From positions 1-7,411 of the forward strand of contig CABSHY010000059.1 in NCBI GenBank assembly GCA_902477615.1: a stretch of 7,411 nucleotides of DNA, written 5' to 3'. The translations under genes were made by a program, and so were the position numbers. Below are positions 1-6,611 of the stretch, one piece after another. How positions within the stretch are numbered: position 1 is the stretch's first letter; each line of letters opens with the position of its first letter. This DNA is from an uncultured Sutterella sp. GTDB taxonomy: Bacteria > Pseudomonadota > Gammaproteobacteria > Burkholderiales > Burkholderiaceae_F. The notes under the pieces were generated by a model that ran no database searches, was not told the DNA's origin, and was given only the letters and a program-made list of their open reading frames with translations.

Positions 1-24
1 GAATGTGTTATAGATGGATTTGAG

Positions 25-912
25 ATGTCGTTAACCGCACTTTGCTTGGTGATTTTGGCGGCGCTTGTTCACGCCACGTGGAATTATTTCCTTAAAAAAG
101 ACAATGCCAATCGTTCTTTCTGGTGGGTGGTGTATTGCATCACAGCCATCGTAACGGTGCCTGCGCTTTATTTCAACAACCCTCATGCCTTTGACAACAT
201 CACTTCCATTGGTTGGCTGGTTATCTGTTTGTCGGCCCCCATTCACGTTTGCTACGGCGTTGTTCTTCAACAAGGCTATAAAAAAAGCGACTACTCCATC
301 GTTTACCCAACGGCTCGTGGGACGGGTCCCTTAATCAGTGTTCTCGCAGCCATTACTTTTCTTGGAAACACCCCCACGGTGTGGGGATGGTTGGGGATTG
401 CAAGCATTTTGGTAGCCATTGTTTTGTTAGCGATACCCAGTCAAGAAGGGGACGCAAGAAACCTTCGTGTGAAAGAAGGCGTTTTTTGGGGAATGCTCAC
501 GGGGCTATTCATTGCGGGTTACACCTTTTGCGATGCGTGGGCCGTGCAGCAAGCAACGGGCTTGACGCCGCTTACCTTTTATTTTCCTTCGATTCTTGTT
601 CGCTCTTTGGTTTTTGCTCCTTTCATTGTGACAAGAGAAGGCTGGCAAGATGAAGTCAAAGAACTCTTTACGACACAGCGCATTCGGAAAAGTTTGGCGG
701 TTGTCTGTGTGGGTTCCCCCTTGGCGTTTCTCTTAGTGCTTTACGCCATGACCACGGCGCCCTTAGCTTATGTGGCACCCACGCGAGAAGTGGGCATGAT
801 GATTGGGGTTGTCGTGGGCGGTTTATTGTTAAAAGAACGCTTAAGCATGAAGCGCTTGGTTGGGGTGCTTGGGATGACGTTGGGTGTCATCATGATTGGT
901 TTTGGTGGCTAG
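25..912 (+). CDS. EamA/DMT-superfamily membrane transporter (substrate unknown)
   Basis: The 295-residue product is a polytopic inner-membrane protein of the drug/metabolite transporter type, probably a metabolite exporter or importer; the substrate cannot be read from the sequence. About ten hydrophobic segments are visible, near residues 2-20, 33-50, 62-81, 95-113, 119-137, 152-170, 184-201, 224-242, 247-268 and 277-294. They form two five-helix EamA repeats joined by a charged loop (about 140-151). Family-like motifs are HATWNYFLKK near residue 16, YPTARGTGPL at 94-103, and APTREVGMMIG followed by LLLKERL at 251-273. The length is normal for the family. The ATG at 25 is preceded by GGA (16-18) at a 6-base spacing, and the N-terminus matches family starts, although the frame is open to the window's left edge. 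The gene ends with two adjacent TAG codons. In relatives ybeY often lies before corC, so this neighbour is atypical. The family assignment is firm; the function is open. Confidence 0.9.
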   Translation: MSLTALCLVILAALVHATWNYFLKKDNANRSFWWVVYCITAIVTVPALYFNNPHAFDNITSIGWLVICLSAPIHVCYGVVLQQGYKKSDYSIVYPTARGTGPLISVLAAITFLGNTPTVWGWLGIASILVAIVLLAIPSQEGDARNLRVKEGVFWGMLTGLFIAGYTFCDAWAVQQATGLTPLTFYFPSILVRSLVFAPFIVTREGWQDEVKELFTTQRIRKSLAVVCVGSPLAFLLVLYAMTTAPLAYVAPTREVGMMIGVVVGGLLLKERLSMKRLVGVLGMTLGVIMIGFGG

Positions 913-939
913 TAGACTTAATCGCTTACGAATCAAACG

Positions 940-956
940 GAAAACCCCTTGTTTTC
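940..956 (+). other. Weak hairpin downstream of the EamA gene
   Basis: GAAAAC (940-945) and GTTTTC (951-956) form a perfect 6-bp inverted repeat around the loop CCCTT. The following sequence is T-rich but interrupted. It lies 27 bases after the transporter stop codon, so it could be a poor rho-independent terminator. The stem has only two G-C pairs and no clean U-tract follows, so termination is doubtful. Confidence 0.25.
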
Positions 957-968
957 ATTGGTGTTTTA

Positions 969-997
969 TTGCTTATTATGGGTGGGATTGTTATTAT
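969..997 (+). promoter_or_regulatory. Possible sigma-70 promoter for corC-lnt
   Basis: TATTAT (992-997) matches the -10 consensus at five of six positions. It sits exactly 17 bases after TTGCTT (969-974), which matches the -35 consensus only in its first three bases. Transcription would start near 1004, about 25 bases before the corC ATG. The region is AT-rich, so a chance match is quite possible; position and spacing are the main support. Confidence 0.3.
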
Positions 998-1028
998 TAA
1001 ACTCTTGTTTTAAATTTTTATTCTATCA

Positions 1029-1925
1029 ATGAGTCACGAACCACCCCCGCAACCAGGACAACGTCAGCACCGCTCCCTTTTCGAGCGTCTTTCGGTGATT
1101 TTCCACAAGCCCACTCGCGAAGATTTTATCGATACATTGCACGAAGCCAATGAGCAAAAACTCATTGACGACAATGCCTTACAGATGATGGAAGGCGTGA
1201 TGAGCTTTTCTAAAATGCGTGCGTGTGATTTGATGGTGCCTCGCTCTCAAATTCAATTCGTAGATTTGAGCTTGCCGAAACAAGAGTGGCTTTCTCGCAT
1301 GATTGAGACGGAACACTCACGTTTCCCGGTGATATTGGACGGTGACCGTGACAACATTGTTGGGATTTTGCACGCCAAGGTTTTGTTGCGTCTTTTGGTT
1401 GAGCCGAACTTTAAGGCTCAAGACCATTTGCGTGCCGTGAAGTACATCCCCGAGAGCATGCCCTTGGATGAGCTCTTGCGTGGTTTTAAGCTCGAGCGCA
1501 ATCACATGGCCATTGTGGTCGATGAGTTCGGTTGTGTATCGGGCCTCATTACGATTGAAGACGTCTTAGAGCAAATCGTGGGCGAAATCGATGACGAATT
1601 TGACGAAGTCGATGAAGACGCCGACAACATTTTGGAAGATGCCAAGCACGGCTGGTGGCGCGTGAATGCATTGACCGAAATTGAGCAATTTGACGAATAC
1701 TTCGATACCCAAATTAATCAAGAAGATTGCCATTGTGAAACGATCGGCGGTTTGATTGCTGACCGTATGGAGCACATGCCGAAGAAGTCCGAGTCGGTTG
1801 AAATTGGTGACTTCCGATTTACTGTTTTACGTGCCGATGAACGTCAGGTTCGACTCTTGAAGGTGGAGCGTTTAACGCCCGCTGAGATTGAAGCCAAAAA
1901 TGACGAGAAAGTAGGTCAAAAGTGA
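1029..1925 (+). CDS. corC: CorC/YbeX-family CBS-domain protein
   Basis: The 298-residue protein is soluble, with no membrane segment, and belongs to the short CorC/YbeX branch that lacks the DUF21 membrane domain. The family is annotated as Mg/Co efflux-associated, and E. coli YbeX has been linked to ribosome metabolism; its exact biochemical role is unsettled. A proline-rich N-terminus and an RSLFERL segment (16-22) precede a Bateman module of two CBS domains (about 65-185). That module includes DLMVPRSQI (67-75), HSRFPV (96-101) and RNHMAIVVDEFGCVSGLIT (157-175). A strongly acidic linker (about 186-204) leads to the CorC_HlyC C-terminal domain (about 208-282, with CETIGGLI at 236-243). The length is close to that of E. 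coli CorC. The start at 1029 fits the family N-terminus, although no Shine-Dalgarno sequence is visible upstream. The stop overlaps the lnt start by four bases, and the corC-lnt pairing is widely conserved. Confidence 0.93.
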   Translation: MSHEPPPQPGQRQHRSLFERLSVIFHKPTREDFIDTLHEANEQKLIDDNALQMMEGVMSFSKMRACDLMVPRSQIQFVDLSLPKQEWLSRMIETEHSRFPVILDGDRDNIVGILHAKVLLRLLVEPNFKAQDHLRAVKYIPESMPLDELLRGFKLERNHMAIVVDEFGCVSGLITIEDVLEQIVGEIDDEFDEVDEDADNILEDAKHGWWRVNALTEIEQFDEYFDTQINQEDCHCETIGGLIADRMEHMPKKSESVEIGDFRFTVLRADERQVRLLKVERLTPAEIEAKNDEKVGQK

Positions 1926-3460
1926 TTTTGAAACCCGAACAAAAGTTTTATCTCTACCGCATTGTTTTAGCCTTTGCGAGCGGTGTGTGTTTGTCTAGCG
2001 CCTTTGCGCCTGCCAATCAGCCGCTCTACGCCATGGCCGCCTTAACGGTCGTTTTCTATCTTATTGCGCATACGCCGTCCTTAAAGCAAACCGCCCTTTG
2101 GGCCGTGGCCTTTGGTTTTGGTTGGTTTGTCAGTGGCATCAATTGGGTCTACTACAGCATGTACCACTACGGCTACATGCCACTTGAATGGACGTATGTG
2201 ACGACAAGCCTCTTCTCATTGGCTTTGTCAATTTTCCCGATTGTCGCCTTTGTTTTAGCCAACGCCGTCACGAAAGACCCCATCATGCGTATGGCAGCGA
2301 CCATCCCGGCTGCCTTTACGATGACAGAATGGTTGCGCGGTTGGCTTTTAACGGGTTTCCCTTGGTTAAATCCGGCTTATGCGATGGTGGATTCACCGTT
2401 AGCGGGCATTGCGCCTTTGATGGGTAGCTTTGGCGTGCTTTTGGGCACGGCTTGGATTTGCGGTTTGATCGGTGCCATTTGGGCCGCTCGCGGCCAATGG
2501 GTCAATCGCTTGAGCATGGGCATTATCGGCGTCTGTGTTTTTATGTTGGGTTTGACGGGGCAGTCTGTGCCTTGGACCAATCCCACGGGTGAAGTGTCCG
2601 TGCGCTTGGTGCAACCCAATTTAGAGCCGCGCCTTTTACAACAGTCGTTAAGTGAACGCTTTGACGAAGTCTATTACTACATGGATCAAGTGAGCGTGGA
2701 AAAAGCGCCGATCGATGTTTTGATGTTGCCCGAATCCGTTTATCCGACCTCTGTCCAACGCTTCCCTCATCAAGAGGTTGCGCGTTTGCAAGCATGGACG
2801 CAAAACGAAAAGAAAACGGTGATCTTTAACGCCTTTTGGGAACCCACGGCAGGTGACGTGCGAAACGCCGCTGTTGCGCTTAATCCGGAAGGAACCCTTC
2901 AACACTACGAAAAGCGCCACTTGGTACCCTTTGGTGAATTTGTCCCCTTTGGTTTCCAATGGTTTGTCGACGCCATGCGCATTCCGATGAGCGATCAGGA
3001 AAAGGGTTCGGATACGCAACCCTTGATGACGATTGCCGGTCACCCCGCAAGCGTTAACATCTGCTACGAAAACCTTTTCGGTGAAGAGTGGATTCGTGCG
3101 TGGGACAACGGTCAAGATCCCCAATGGTTGATTAACCTTTCGAATTTAAAGTGGTTTGGTCCGAGTAAAGCCGCAGAGCAACACTTCCAAGTCTCTCGTA
3201 TGCGTGCGATGGAAATGGCTCGCCCCGTTTTGAGCGTGACGAATTCCGGCGTCACGGGTTTAATTGATGAAAAGGGCAAGGTGGTGGCTCGATTGGAAAC
3301 GGACATTGAGTCCTTTTTGGATGTGAAGGTTCAAACGGTGACGGGCGCCGCCACGCCTTACGTTCGTTTCGGCAATTGGGTGGCTTTAATTTGCGCATTT
3401 ATGATGTTTGCCGTAGGTTTTTTAGCGCCTCGAGTTTTAAACCGCTGGCAAAAGGCATAA
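1922..3460 (+). CDS. lnt: Apolipoprotein N-acyltransferase Lnt
   Basis: This inner-membrane enzyme transfers an acyl chain from a phospholipid to the N-terminal cysteine of diacylglyceryl-lipoproteins, the last step of lipoprotein maturation after Lgt and LspA. The 512 residues match the E. coli length. About seven hydrophobic segments fill residues 12-213, with the conserved TGFPWLNPAY at 144-153. A nitrilase-like periplasmic domain spans about 225-470, and a last helix lies near 484-504. The catalytic triad is present: Glu271 in LPES, Lys331 in YEKRHLVPFGE, and Cys381 in NICYENLFG, corresponding to E. coli E267, K335 and C387. The loop glutamate of VPFGE (Glu339) is also kept. Translation starts at GTG 1922, which shares GTGA with the corC stop. 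AGG at 1913-1915, inside corC, gives a Shine-Dalgarno six bases upstream, so the two genes are probably translationally coupled. I see no truncation or missing key residue. Confidence 0.97.
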   Translation: MILKPEQKFYLYRIVLAFASGVCLSSAFAPANQPLYAMAALTVVFYLIAHTPSLKQTALWAVAFGFGWFVSGINWVYYSMYHYGYMPLEWTYVTTSLFSLALSIFPIVAFVLANAVTKDPIMRMAATIPAAFTMTEWLRGWLLTGFPWLNPAYAMVDSPLAGIAPLMGSFGVLLGTAWICGLIGAIWAARGQWVNRLSMGIIGVCVFMLGLTGQSVPWTNPTGEVSVRLVQPNLEPRLLQQSLSERFDEVYYYMDQVSVEKAPIDVLMLPESVYPTSVQRFPHQEVARLQAWTQNEKKTVIFNAFWEPTAGDVRNAAVALNPEGTLQHYEKRHLVPFGEFVPFGFQWFVDAMRIPMSDQEKGSDTQPLMTIAGHPASVNICYENLFGEEWIRAWDNGQDPQWLINLSNLKWFGPSKAAEQHFQVSRMRAMEMARPVLSVTNSGVTGLIDEKGKVVARLETDIESFLDVKVQTVTGAATPYVRFGNWVALICAFMMFAVGFLAPRVLNRWQKA

Positions 3461-3474
3461 AATTAAACATTTAG

Positions 3475-3490
3475 CACTGATAAATCAGTG
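3475..3490 (+). promoter_or_regulatory. Perfect dyad / hairpin in the glyQ leader
   Basis: CACTGATAAATCAGTG is a perfect 7-bp inverted repeat around an AA centre. In RNA it would form a 6-bp stem with a TAAA loop. It begins 14 bases after the lnt stop and ends 32 bases before glyQ. An alternative pairing of ATTTA (3469-3473) with TAAAT (3481-3485) would compete with it. It could be a regulator operator, an RNA hairpin protecting or controlling the glyQS mRNA, or a weak terminator for corC-lnt; the T-run lies 10 bases or more further on, which argues against a standard terminator. Confidence 0.45.
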
Positions 3491-3504
3491 AAAAATCGAT
3501 TTTT
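3491..3504 (+). repeat. Perfect 14-bp AT-rich palindrome in the glyQ leader
   Basis: AAAAATCGATTTTT is a perfect palindrome directly abutting the preceding dyad, with one further T at 3505. As RNA it would be a five-pair A-U stem with a UCGA loop, too weak to be stable alone. As DNA it is an A-tract/T-tract element that could bend the region or bind a protein. It ends 18 bases before the glyQ start codon and leaves the ribosome binding site (AAAGGT, near 3509-3514) free. Confidence 0.4.
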
Positions 3505-3522
3505 TAACAAAGGTCTTAGTCG

Positions 3523-4425
3523 ATGATTACGTTTCAAGAAGTGATTCTGCGCTTACAGCAGTATTGGAACCAACAAGGTTGCGCCTTATTGCAACCGATT
3601 GATATGGAAGTGGGTGCAGGTACGTCTCACACGGCGACCTTTTTACGCGCGTTAGGCCCTGAGCCTTGGCGTGCTGCCTATGTGCAACCGTCTCGTCGTC
3701 CGAAGGACGCTCGTTACGGCGAAAACCCCAACCGTTTGCACCAACACCATCAATACCAAGTGGTTTTGAAGCCCGCTCCCACGAACATCGTGGATTTGTA
3801 TTTGGGCAGTCTCCGCGCTTTGGGTATTGACACGGAAGTCAATGACATCCGTTTCGTTGAAGACAACTGGGAAAACCCCACGTTGGGTGCCTGGGGCTTG
3901 GGCTGGGAAGTTTGGATGAACGGCATGGAAGTGACGCAATTTACGTACTTCCAACAAGTGGGTGGTCTTGAATGTAAGCCGATTACCGGTGAAATCACGT
4001 ACGGTCTCGAACGTTTGACGATGTATTTGCAAAATTGCGACAACGTCTACGACTTGGTTTACACGAAGTGGCACGATGCCGAAGGCAAGGAACACGTCTT
4101 GACCTACGGTGACGTTTTCCACCAAAACGAAGTGGAACAAAGTCACTACAACTTTGAAGCGAGCGACCCCGTGAAGCTTTTGAGCCAATTTAACTACTTC
4201 GAAGGCGAAGCTCAACGCATGATGGATTTGAACTTGGCGCTGCCCGCTTACGAAATGGTTTTGAAAGCCGGCCACACCTTCAACCTCTTGGACGCTCGTG
4301 GCGCCATCAGTGTGACGGAACGTGCCGCTTACATCGCTCGTATCCGCAATATCAGTCGCGCAGTGGCTCAAAGCTACTATGACTCTCGTGAACGTTTGGG
4401 CTTCCCGATGCTCAAAAAGAATTAA
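3523..4425 (+). CDS. glyQ: Glycyl-tRNA synthetase alpha subunit GlyQ
   Basis: This is the catalytic subunit of the cytoplasmic alpha2-beta2 glycyl-tRNA synthetase, a class II enzyme that activates glycine with ATP and charges tRNA-Gly together with GlyS. The 300 residues are close to the E. coli length of 303. The N-terminus [15 protein letters not shown], the segment [16 protein letters not shown] (31-46), the motif 2 region [19 protein letters not shown] (52-70) with [10 protein letters not shown] following, and the motif 3 segment [13 protein letters not shown] (158-170) are all intact. The start at 3523 is supported by the family N-terminus and by AGG at 3511-3513, nine bases upstream. 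The only promoter-like element seen before it is TAAAAT (3458-3463), without a good -35 box. Gln is almost always CAA after the first few codons, and Lys is mostly AAG, suggesting high expression. The stop is a tandem TAA TAA, and glyS follows 20 bases later. Confidence 0.98.
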   Translation: MITFQEVILRLQQYWNQQGCALLQPIDMEVGAGTSHTATFLRALGPEPWRAAYVQPSRRPKDARYGENPNRLHQHHQYQVVLKPAPTNIVDLYLGSLRALGIDTEVNDIRFVEDNWENPTLGAWGLGWEVWMNGMEVTQFTYFQQVGGLECKPITGEITYGLERLTMYLQNCDNVYDLVYTKWHDAEGKEHVLTYGDVFHQNEVEQSHYNFEASDPVKLLSQFNYFEGEAQRMMDLNLALPAYEMVLKAGHTFNLLDARGAISVTERAAYIARIRNISRAVAQSYYDSRERLGFPMLKKN

Positions 4426-4445
4426 TAAGAATGGGGCATAAGAAA

Positions 4446-6536
4446 ATGACTAGTTTGTTAGTGGAATTGCAAACCGAAGAGTTGCCGCCGAAGGCATTGC
4501 ACAACTTGTCGGAAGCGTTTGCGAAGAATTTGGAAAAGAGTTTGGCTAGCCAAAACTTCTTGGCGGATGGCTCTGTGACGACCGTTTACGGTTCTCCGCG
4601 CCGTTTGGCTGCCGTGATCACGAATGTGTTGGCAAAGTCCCCCGACCAAGCCTTTAAGCAAAAGCTCGTGCCGGTGCGCATTGGTTTAGATGCTGAAGGT
4701 AAGGCCACGCCCGCTTTGGAAAAGAAGATCAAGGCGTCGGGCATCACCGCTGACGTGAGCGAACTTCAACGCGTCTCTGACGGCAAGAACGAACAATTGG
4801 TTTATGAAGGTGTGCGTGCCGGTATTGAGTTGGCCGCCGGTCTTCAAACGGCCATTGAAACGGCTGCGAATAACTTGCCCATCCCGAAGGTCATGCACTA
4901 TCAATTAAACGATGGTGAAACGACGGTGGCTTTTGTGCGCCCCGTTAAGCACTTGATCGCTTTGTATGGCGAAGACGTGGTGCCGGTGAGCTTTGTGGGT
5001 TTGAAGGCCGATCGTTTGACGACAGGTCACCGCTTTCACACCGAAGGCTTAATTTCTATTAAGTCTGCCGACAGTTATGAAGAACAATTGCAAACCGAAG
5101 GTAAGGTCATGCCTGCCTTTGCCGCTCGTCGCGCAAAGATTGTGGAATCTGCTCAAGCCATGGCTCGTGCCATGGGTGGCGAAGCCATCATGCCCGAAGC
5201 CCTCGTTGAAGAAGTGAGCGCTTTGACGGAATGGCCGGTGGTTTATGAATCAAGCTTTGAAGAAGAATTCTTGGTGGTTCCGCAAGAATGCTTGATTTTG
5301 ACGATGCAAGAAAATCAACGCTACTTCGCTGTGAAGGATGCTCAAGGTCACTTGATGAATCGCTTCCTTTTGGTTTCTCACTTGGAAGCCAAGGACGGTG
5401 GCGAAGCCATCCGCTCCGGTAACGCTCGTGTGGTGCGTGCCCGTTTGGCTGATGCTAAGTTCTTCTACGACCAAGACAAGAAGACGACGTTGGAAAGCCG
5501 CATTCCTGAATTAAAGAACGTGGTTTATCACAATAAGTTGGGTACGCAAGCCGAACGTGTTGAACGCGTGAAGATGATTGCTGCTCGCGTGGCTCAATTG
5601 ATCGGTGCCGATGAAGCTCAAGCTGTTCGTGCCGCTCAATTGGCTAAGGTTGACCTCTTAACCTTGATGGTGGGTGAATTCCCCGAATTGCAAGGCATCA
5701 TGGGCGAATACTACGCCAATAACGATGGTGAAACGGCGGATGTCGCTAAGGCCATCCGTGAACACTATCAACCGCGTTTCGCAGGCGACGAATTGCCCTC
5801 GACAAACGTGAGCTTGGCTGTGGCTTTGGCCGATAAGCTTGAAACGCTCTCCGGTCTTTTCGGTATTGGTCAAATGCCCACGGGTGACAAGGACCCGTTT
5901 GCTTTGCGCCGTCACGCTTTGGGCGTTTTGCGCATGTTGATCGAAAAGGAATTGAACGTTTCTTTGACGCAATTGGTCGATATCGGCTACGAAGCCATGC
6001 AAACGGTGGCTGGCGTCAAGGATGCTCGTGCTGAATTGTTGGCTTTCTTTGAAGATCGCTTGCGTGTGATCTTTAAGGATAAGGGCTTTAGCGCTCAAGA
6101 AGTGGACGCTGTGTTAGCAGCTAACCCTGCTACGCCCTTGGAAGTGCCCGCTCGCTTGGAAGCCGTTCGTGCCTTCTCTCAAATGGAAGAGGCCGAAGCC
6201 TTGGCTGCTGCCAATAAGCGTATTGGTAACATCCTTAAAAAGAGCACGGAAGCCATTAAGGAAGTCGACGCTGCTCTCTTTGAAGAAGACGCTGAAAAGA
6301 CCTTGTTTGACGCATTGGTTGGTGTTGAACCGCAAGTTCAAAGCTTGTACGGTCAAGGCGCTTATACCGATGTGTTGAAGCTCTTGGCTCCGATGAAGGC
6401 CCCTGTCGACAAGTTCTTTGAAGACGTGATGGTGAACGTTGAAAACGAAGCAATTCGTCAAAATCGCTTAGCCCTTTTGGCTCGTTTACACCGTACAATG
6501 AACTTGGTGGCTGAACTCTCGCGTTTGGCTAACTGA
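4446..6536 (+). CDS. glyS: Glycyl-tRNA synthetase beta subunit GlyS
   Basis: This is the large beta subunit, which recognises tRNA-Gly and is needed with GlyQ for aminoacylation. I place the start at ATG 4446, giving MTSLLVELQTEELPPKAL, the usual family N-terminus; GGGG at 4433-4436 lies nine bases upstream. An in-frame ATG at 4431 would add five residues (MGHKK) but has no Shine-Dalgarno at a workable distance. The product is 696 residues, against 689 in E. coli. Counting from 4446, family blocks include GSPRRLA (49-55), WPVVYESSFEEEFLVVPQE (263-281), MQENQRYF (287-294), NARVVRARLADAKFFYDQD (326-344), LMVGEFPELQGIMGEYYA in the HD-like region (407-424), and DPFALRRHALGVLRML (483-498). A C-terminal DALR-type anticodon-binding domain follows (about 585-690). 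All Gln codons I could find are CAA, and I found no Leu CTG. It ends with TGA TAA and a terminator. Confidence 0.97.
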   Translation: MTSLLVELQTEELPPKALHNLSEAFAKNLEKSLASQNFLADGSVTTVYGSPRRLAAVITNVLAKSPDQAFKQKLVPVRIGLDAEGKATPALEKKIKASGITADVSELQRVSDGKNEQLVYEGVRAGIELAAGLQTAIETAANNLPIPKVMHYQLNDGETTVAFVRPVKHLIALYGEDVVPVSFVGLKADRLTTGHRFHTEGLISIKSADSYEEQLQTEGKVMPAFAARRAKIVESAQAMARAMGGEAIMPEALVEEVSALTEWPVVYESSFEEEFLVVPQECLILTMQENQRYFAVKDAQGHLMNRFLLVSHLEAKDGGEAIRSGNARVVRARLADAKFFYDQDKKTTLESRIPELKNVVYHNKLGTQAERVERVKMIAARVAQLIGADEAQAVRAAQLAKVDLLTLMVGEFPELQGIMGEYYANNDGETADVAKAIREHYQPRFAGDELPSTNVSLAVALADKLETLSGLFGIGQMPTGDKDPFALRRHALGVLRMLIEKELNVSLTQLVDIGYEAMQTVAGVKDARAELLAFFEDRLRVIFKDKGFSAQEVDAVLAANPATPLEVPARLEAVRAFSQMEEAEALAAANKRIGNILKKSTEAIKEVDAALFEEDAEKTLFDALVGVEPQVQSLYGQGAYTDVLKLLAPMKAPVDKFFEDVMVNVENEAIRQNRLALLARLHRTMNLVAELSRLAN

Positions 6537-6558
6537 TAAGGTTTCTTAATCGGTGAGA

Positions 6559-6591
6559 AAGGCTCTCGGTTTCAGACCTGAGGGCCTTTTT
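6559..6591 (+). terminator. Rho-independent terminator after glyS
   Basis: AAGGCTCTC (6559-6567) pairs with GAGGGCCTT (6580-6588), a nine-pair stem with one G-U wobble. The stem can be extended by GG (6568-6569) pairing with CC (6577-6578) around a bulged T at 6579. The loop is TTTCAGA-like and the run TTTTT (6587-6591) follows directly. It begins 22 bases after the glyS stop, which fits the end of the glyQS transcript. Its U-tract ends only 20 bases before the plsC start. Confidence 0.85.
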
Positions 6592-6611
6592 AATGTTGTT
6601 GGACTGTGGCT

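Noticed and set aside
1..24. End of an upstream gene at the left edge
   Set aside because: Stops at 11-13 and 21-23 in the two frames not used by the transporter could each end an upstream gene, but 24 bases are too few to support either.
2648..3124. A 158-codon minus-strand open frame inside lnt
   Set aside because: It is a shadow of the Lnt catalytic domain coding sequence, with no ribosome binding site or recognisable protein.
3458..3463. TAAAAT as a -10 box for glyQ
   Set aside because: It fits the -10 consensus at five of six positions, but the bases at the -35 distance (around 3435-3440) are poor, so it is not listed as a feature.
3475..3505. A rho-independent terminator between lnt and glyQ
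   Set aside because: The stem is short with half A-T pairs, and the T-run is separated from it by ten bases or more, so it does not meet the usual form.
3652..4371. A 239-codon open frame on the minus strand inside glyQ
   Set aside because: It lies wholly antisense to an intact, strongly conserved glyQ. Its open length follows from the skewed codon use of the sense gene, and its translation resembles no family I know.
5658..6461. Minus-strand open frames of 146 and 115 codons inside glyS
   Set aside because: They are antisense to conserved GlyS blocks. The biased third positions of glyS remove antisense stops, and there is no independent evidence of coding.
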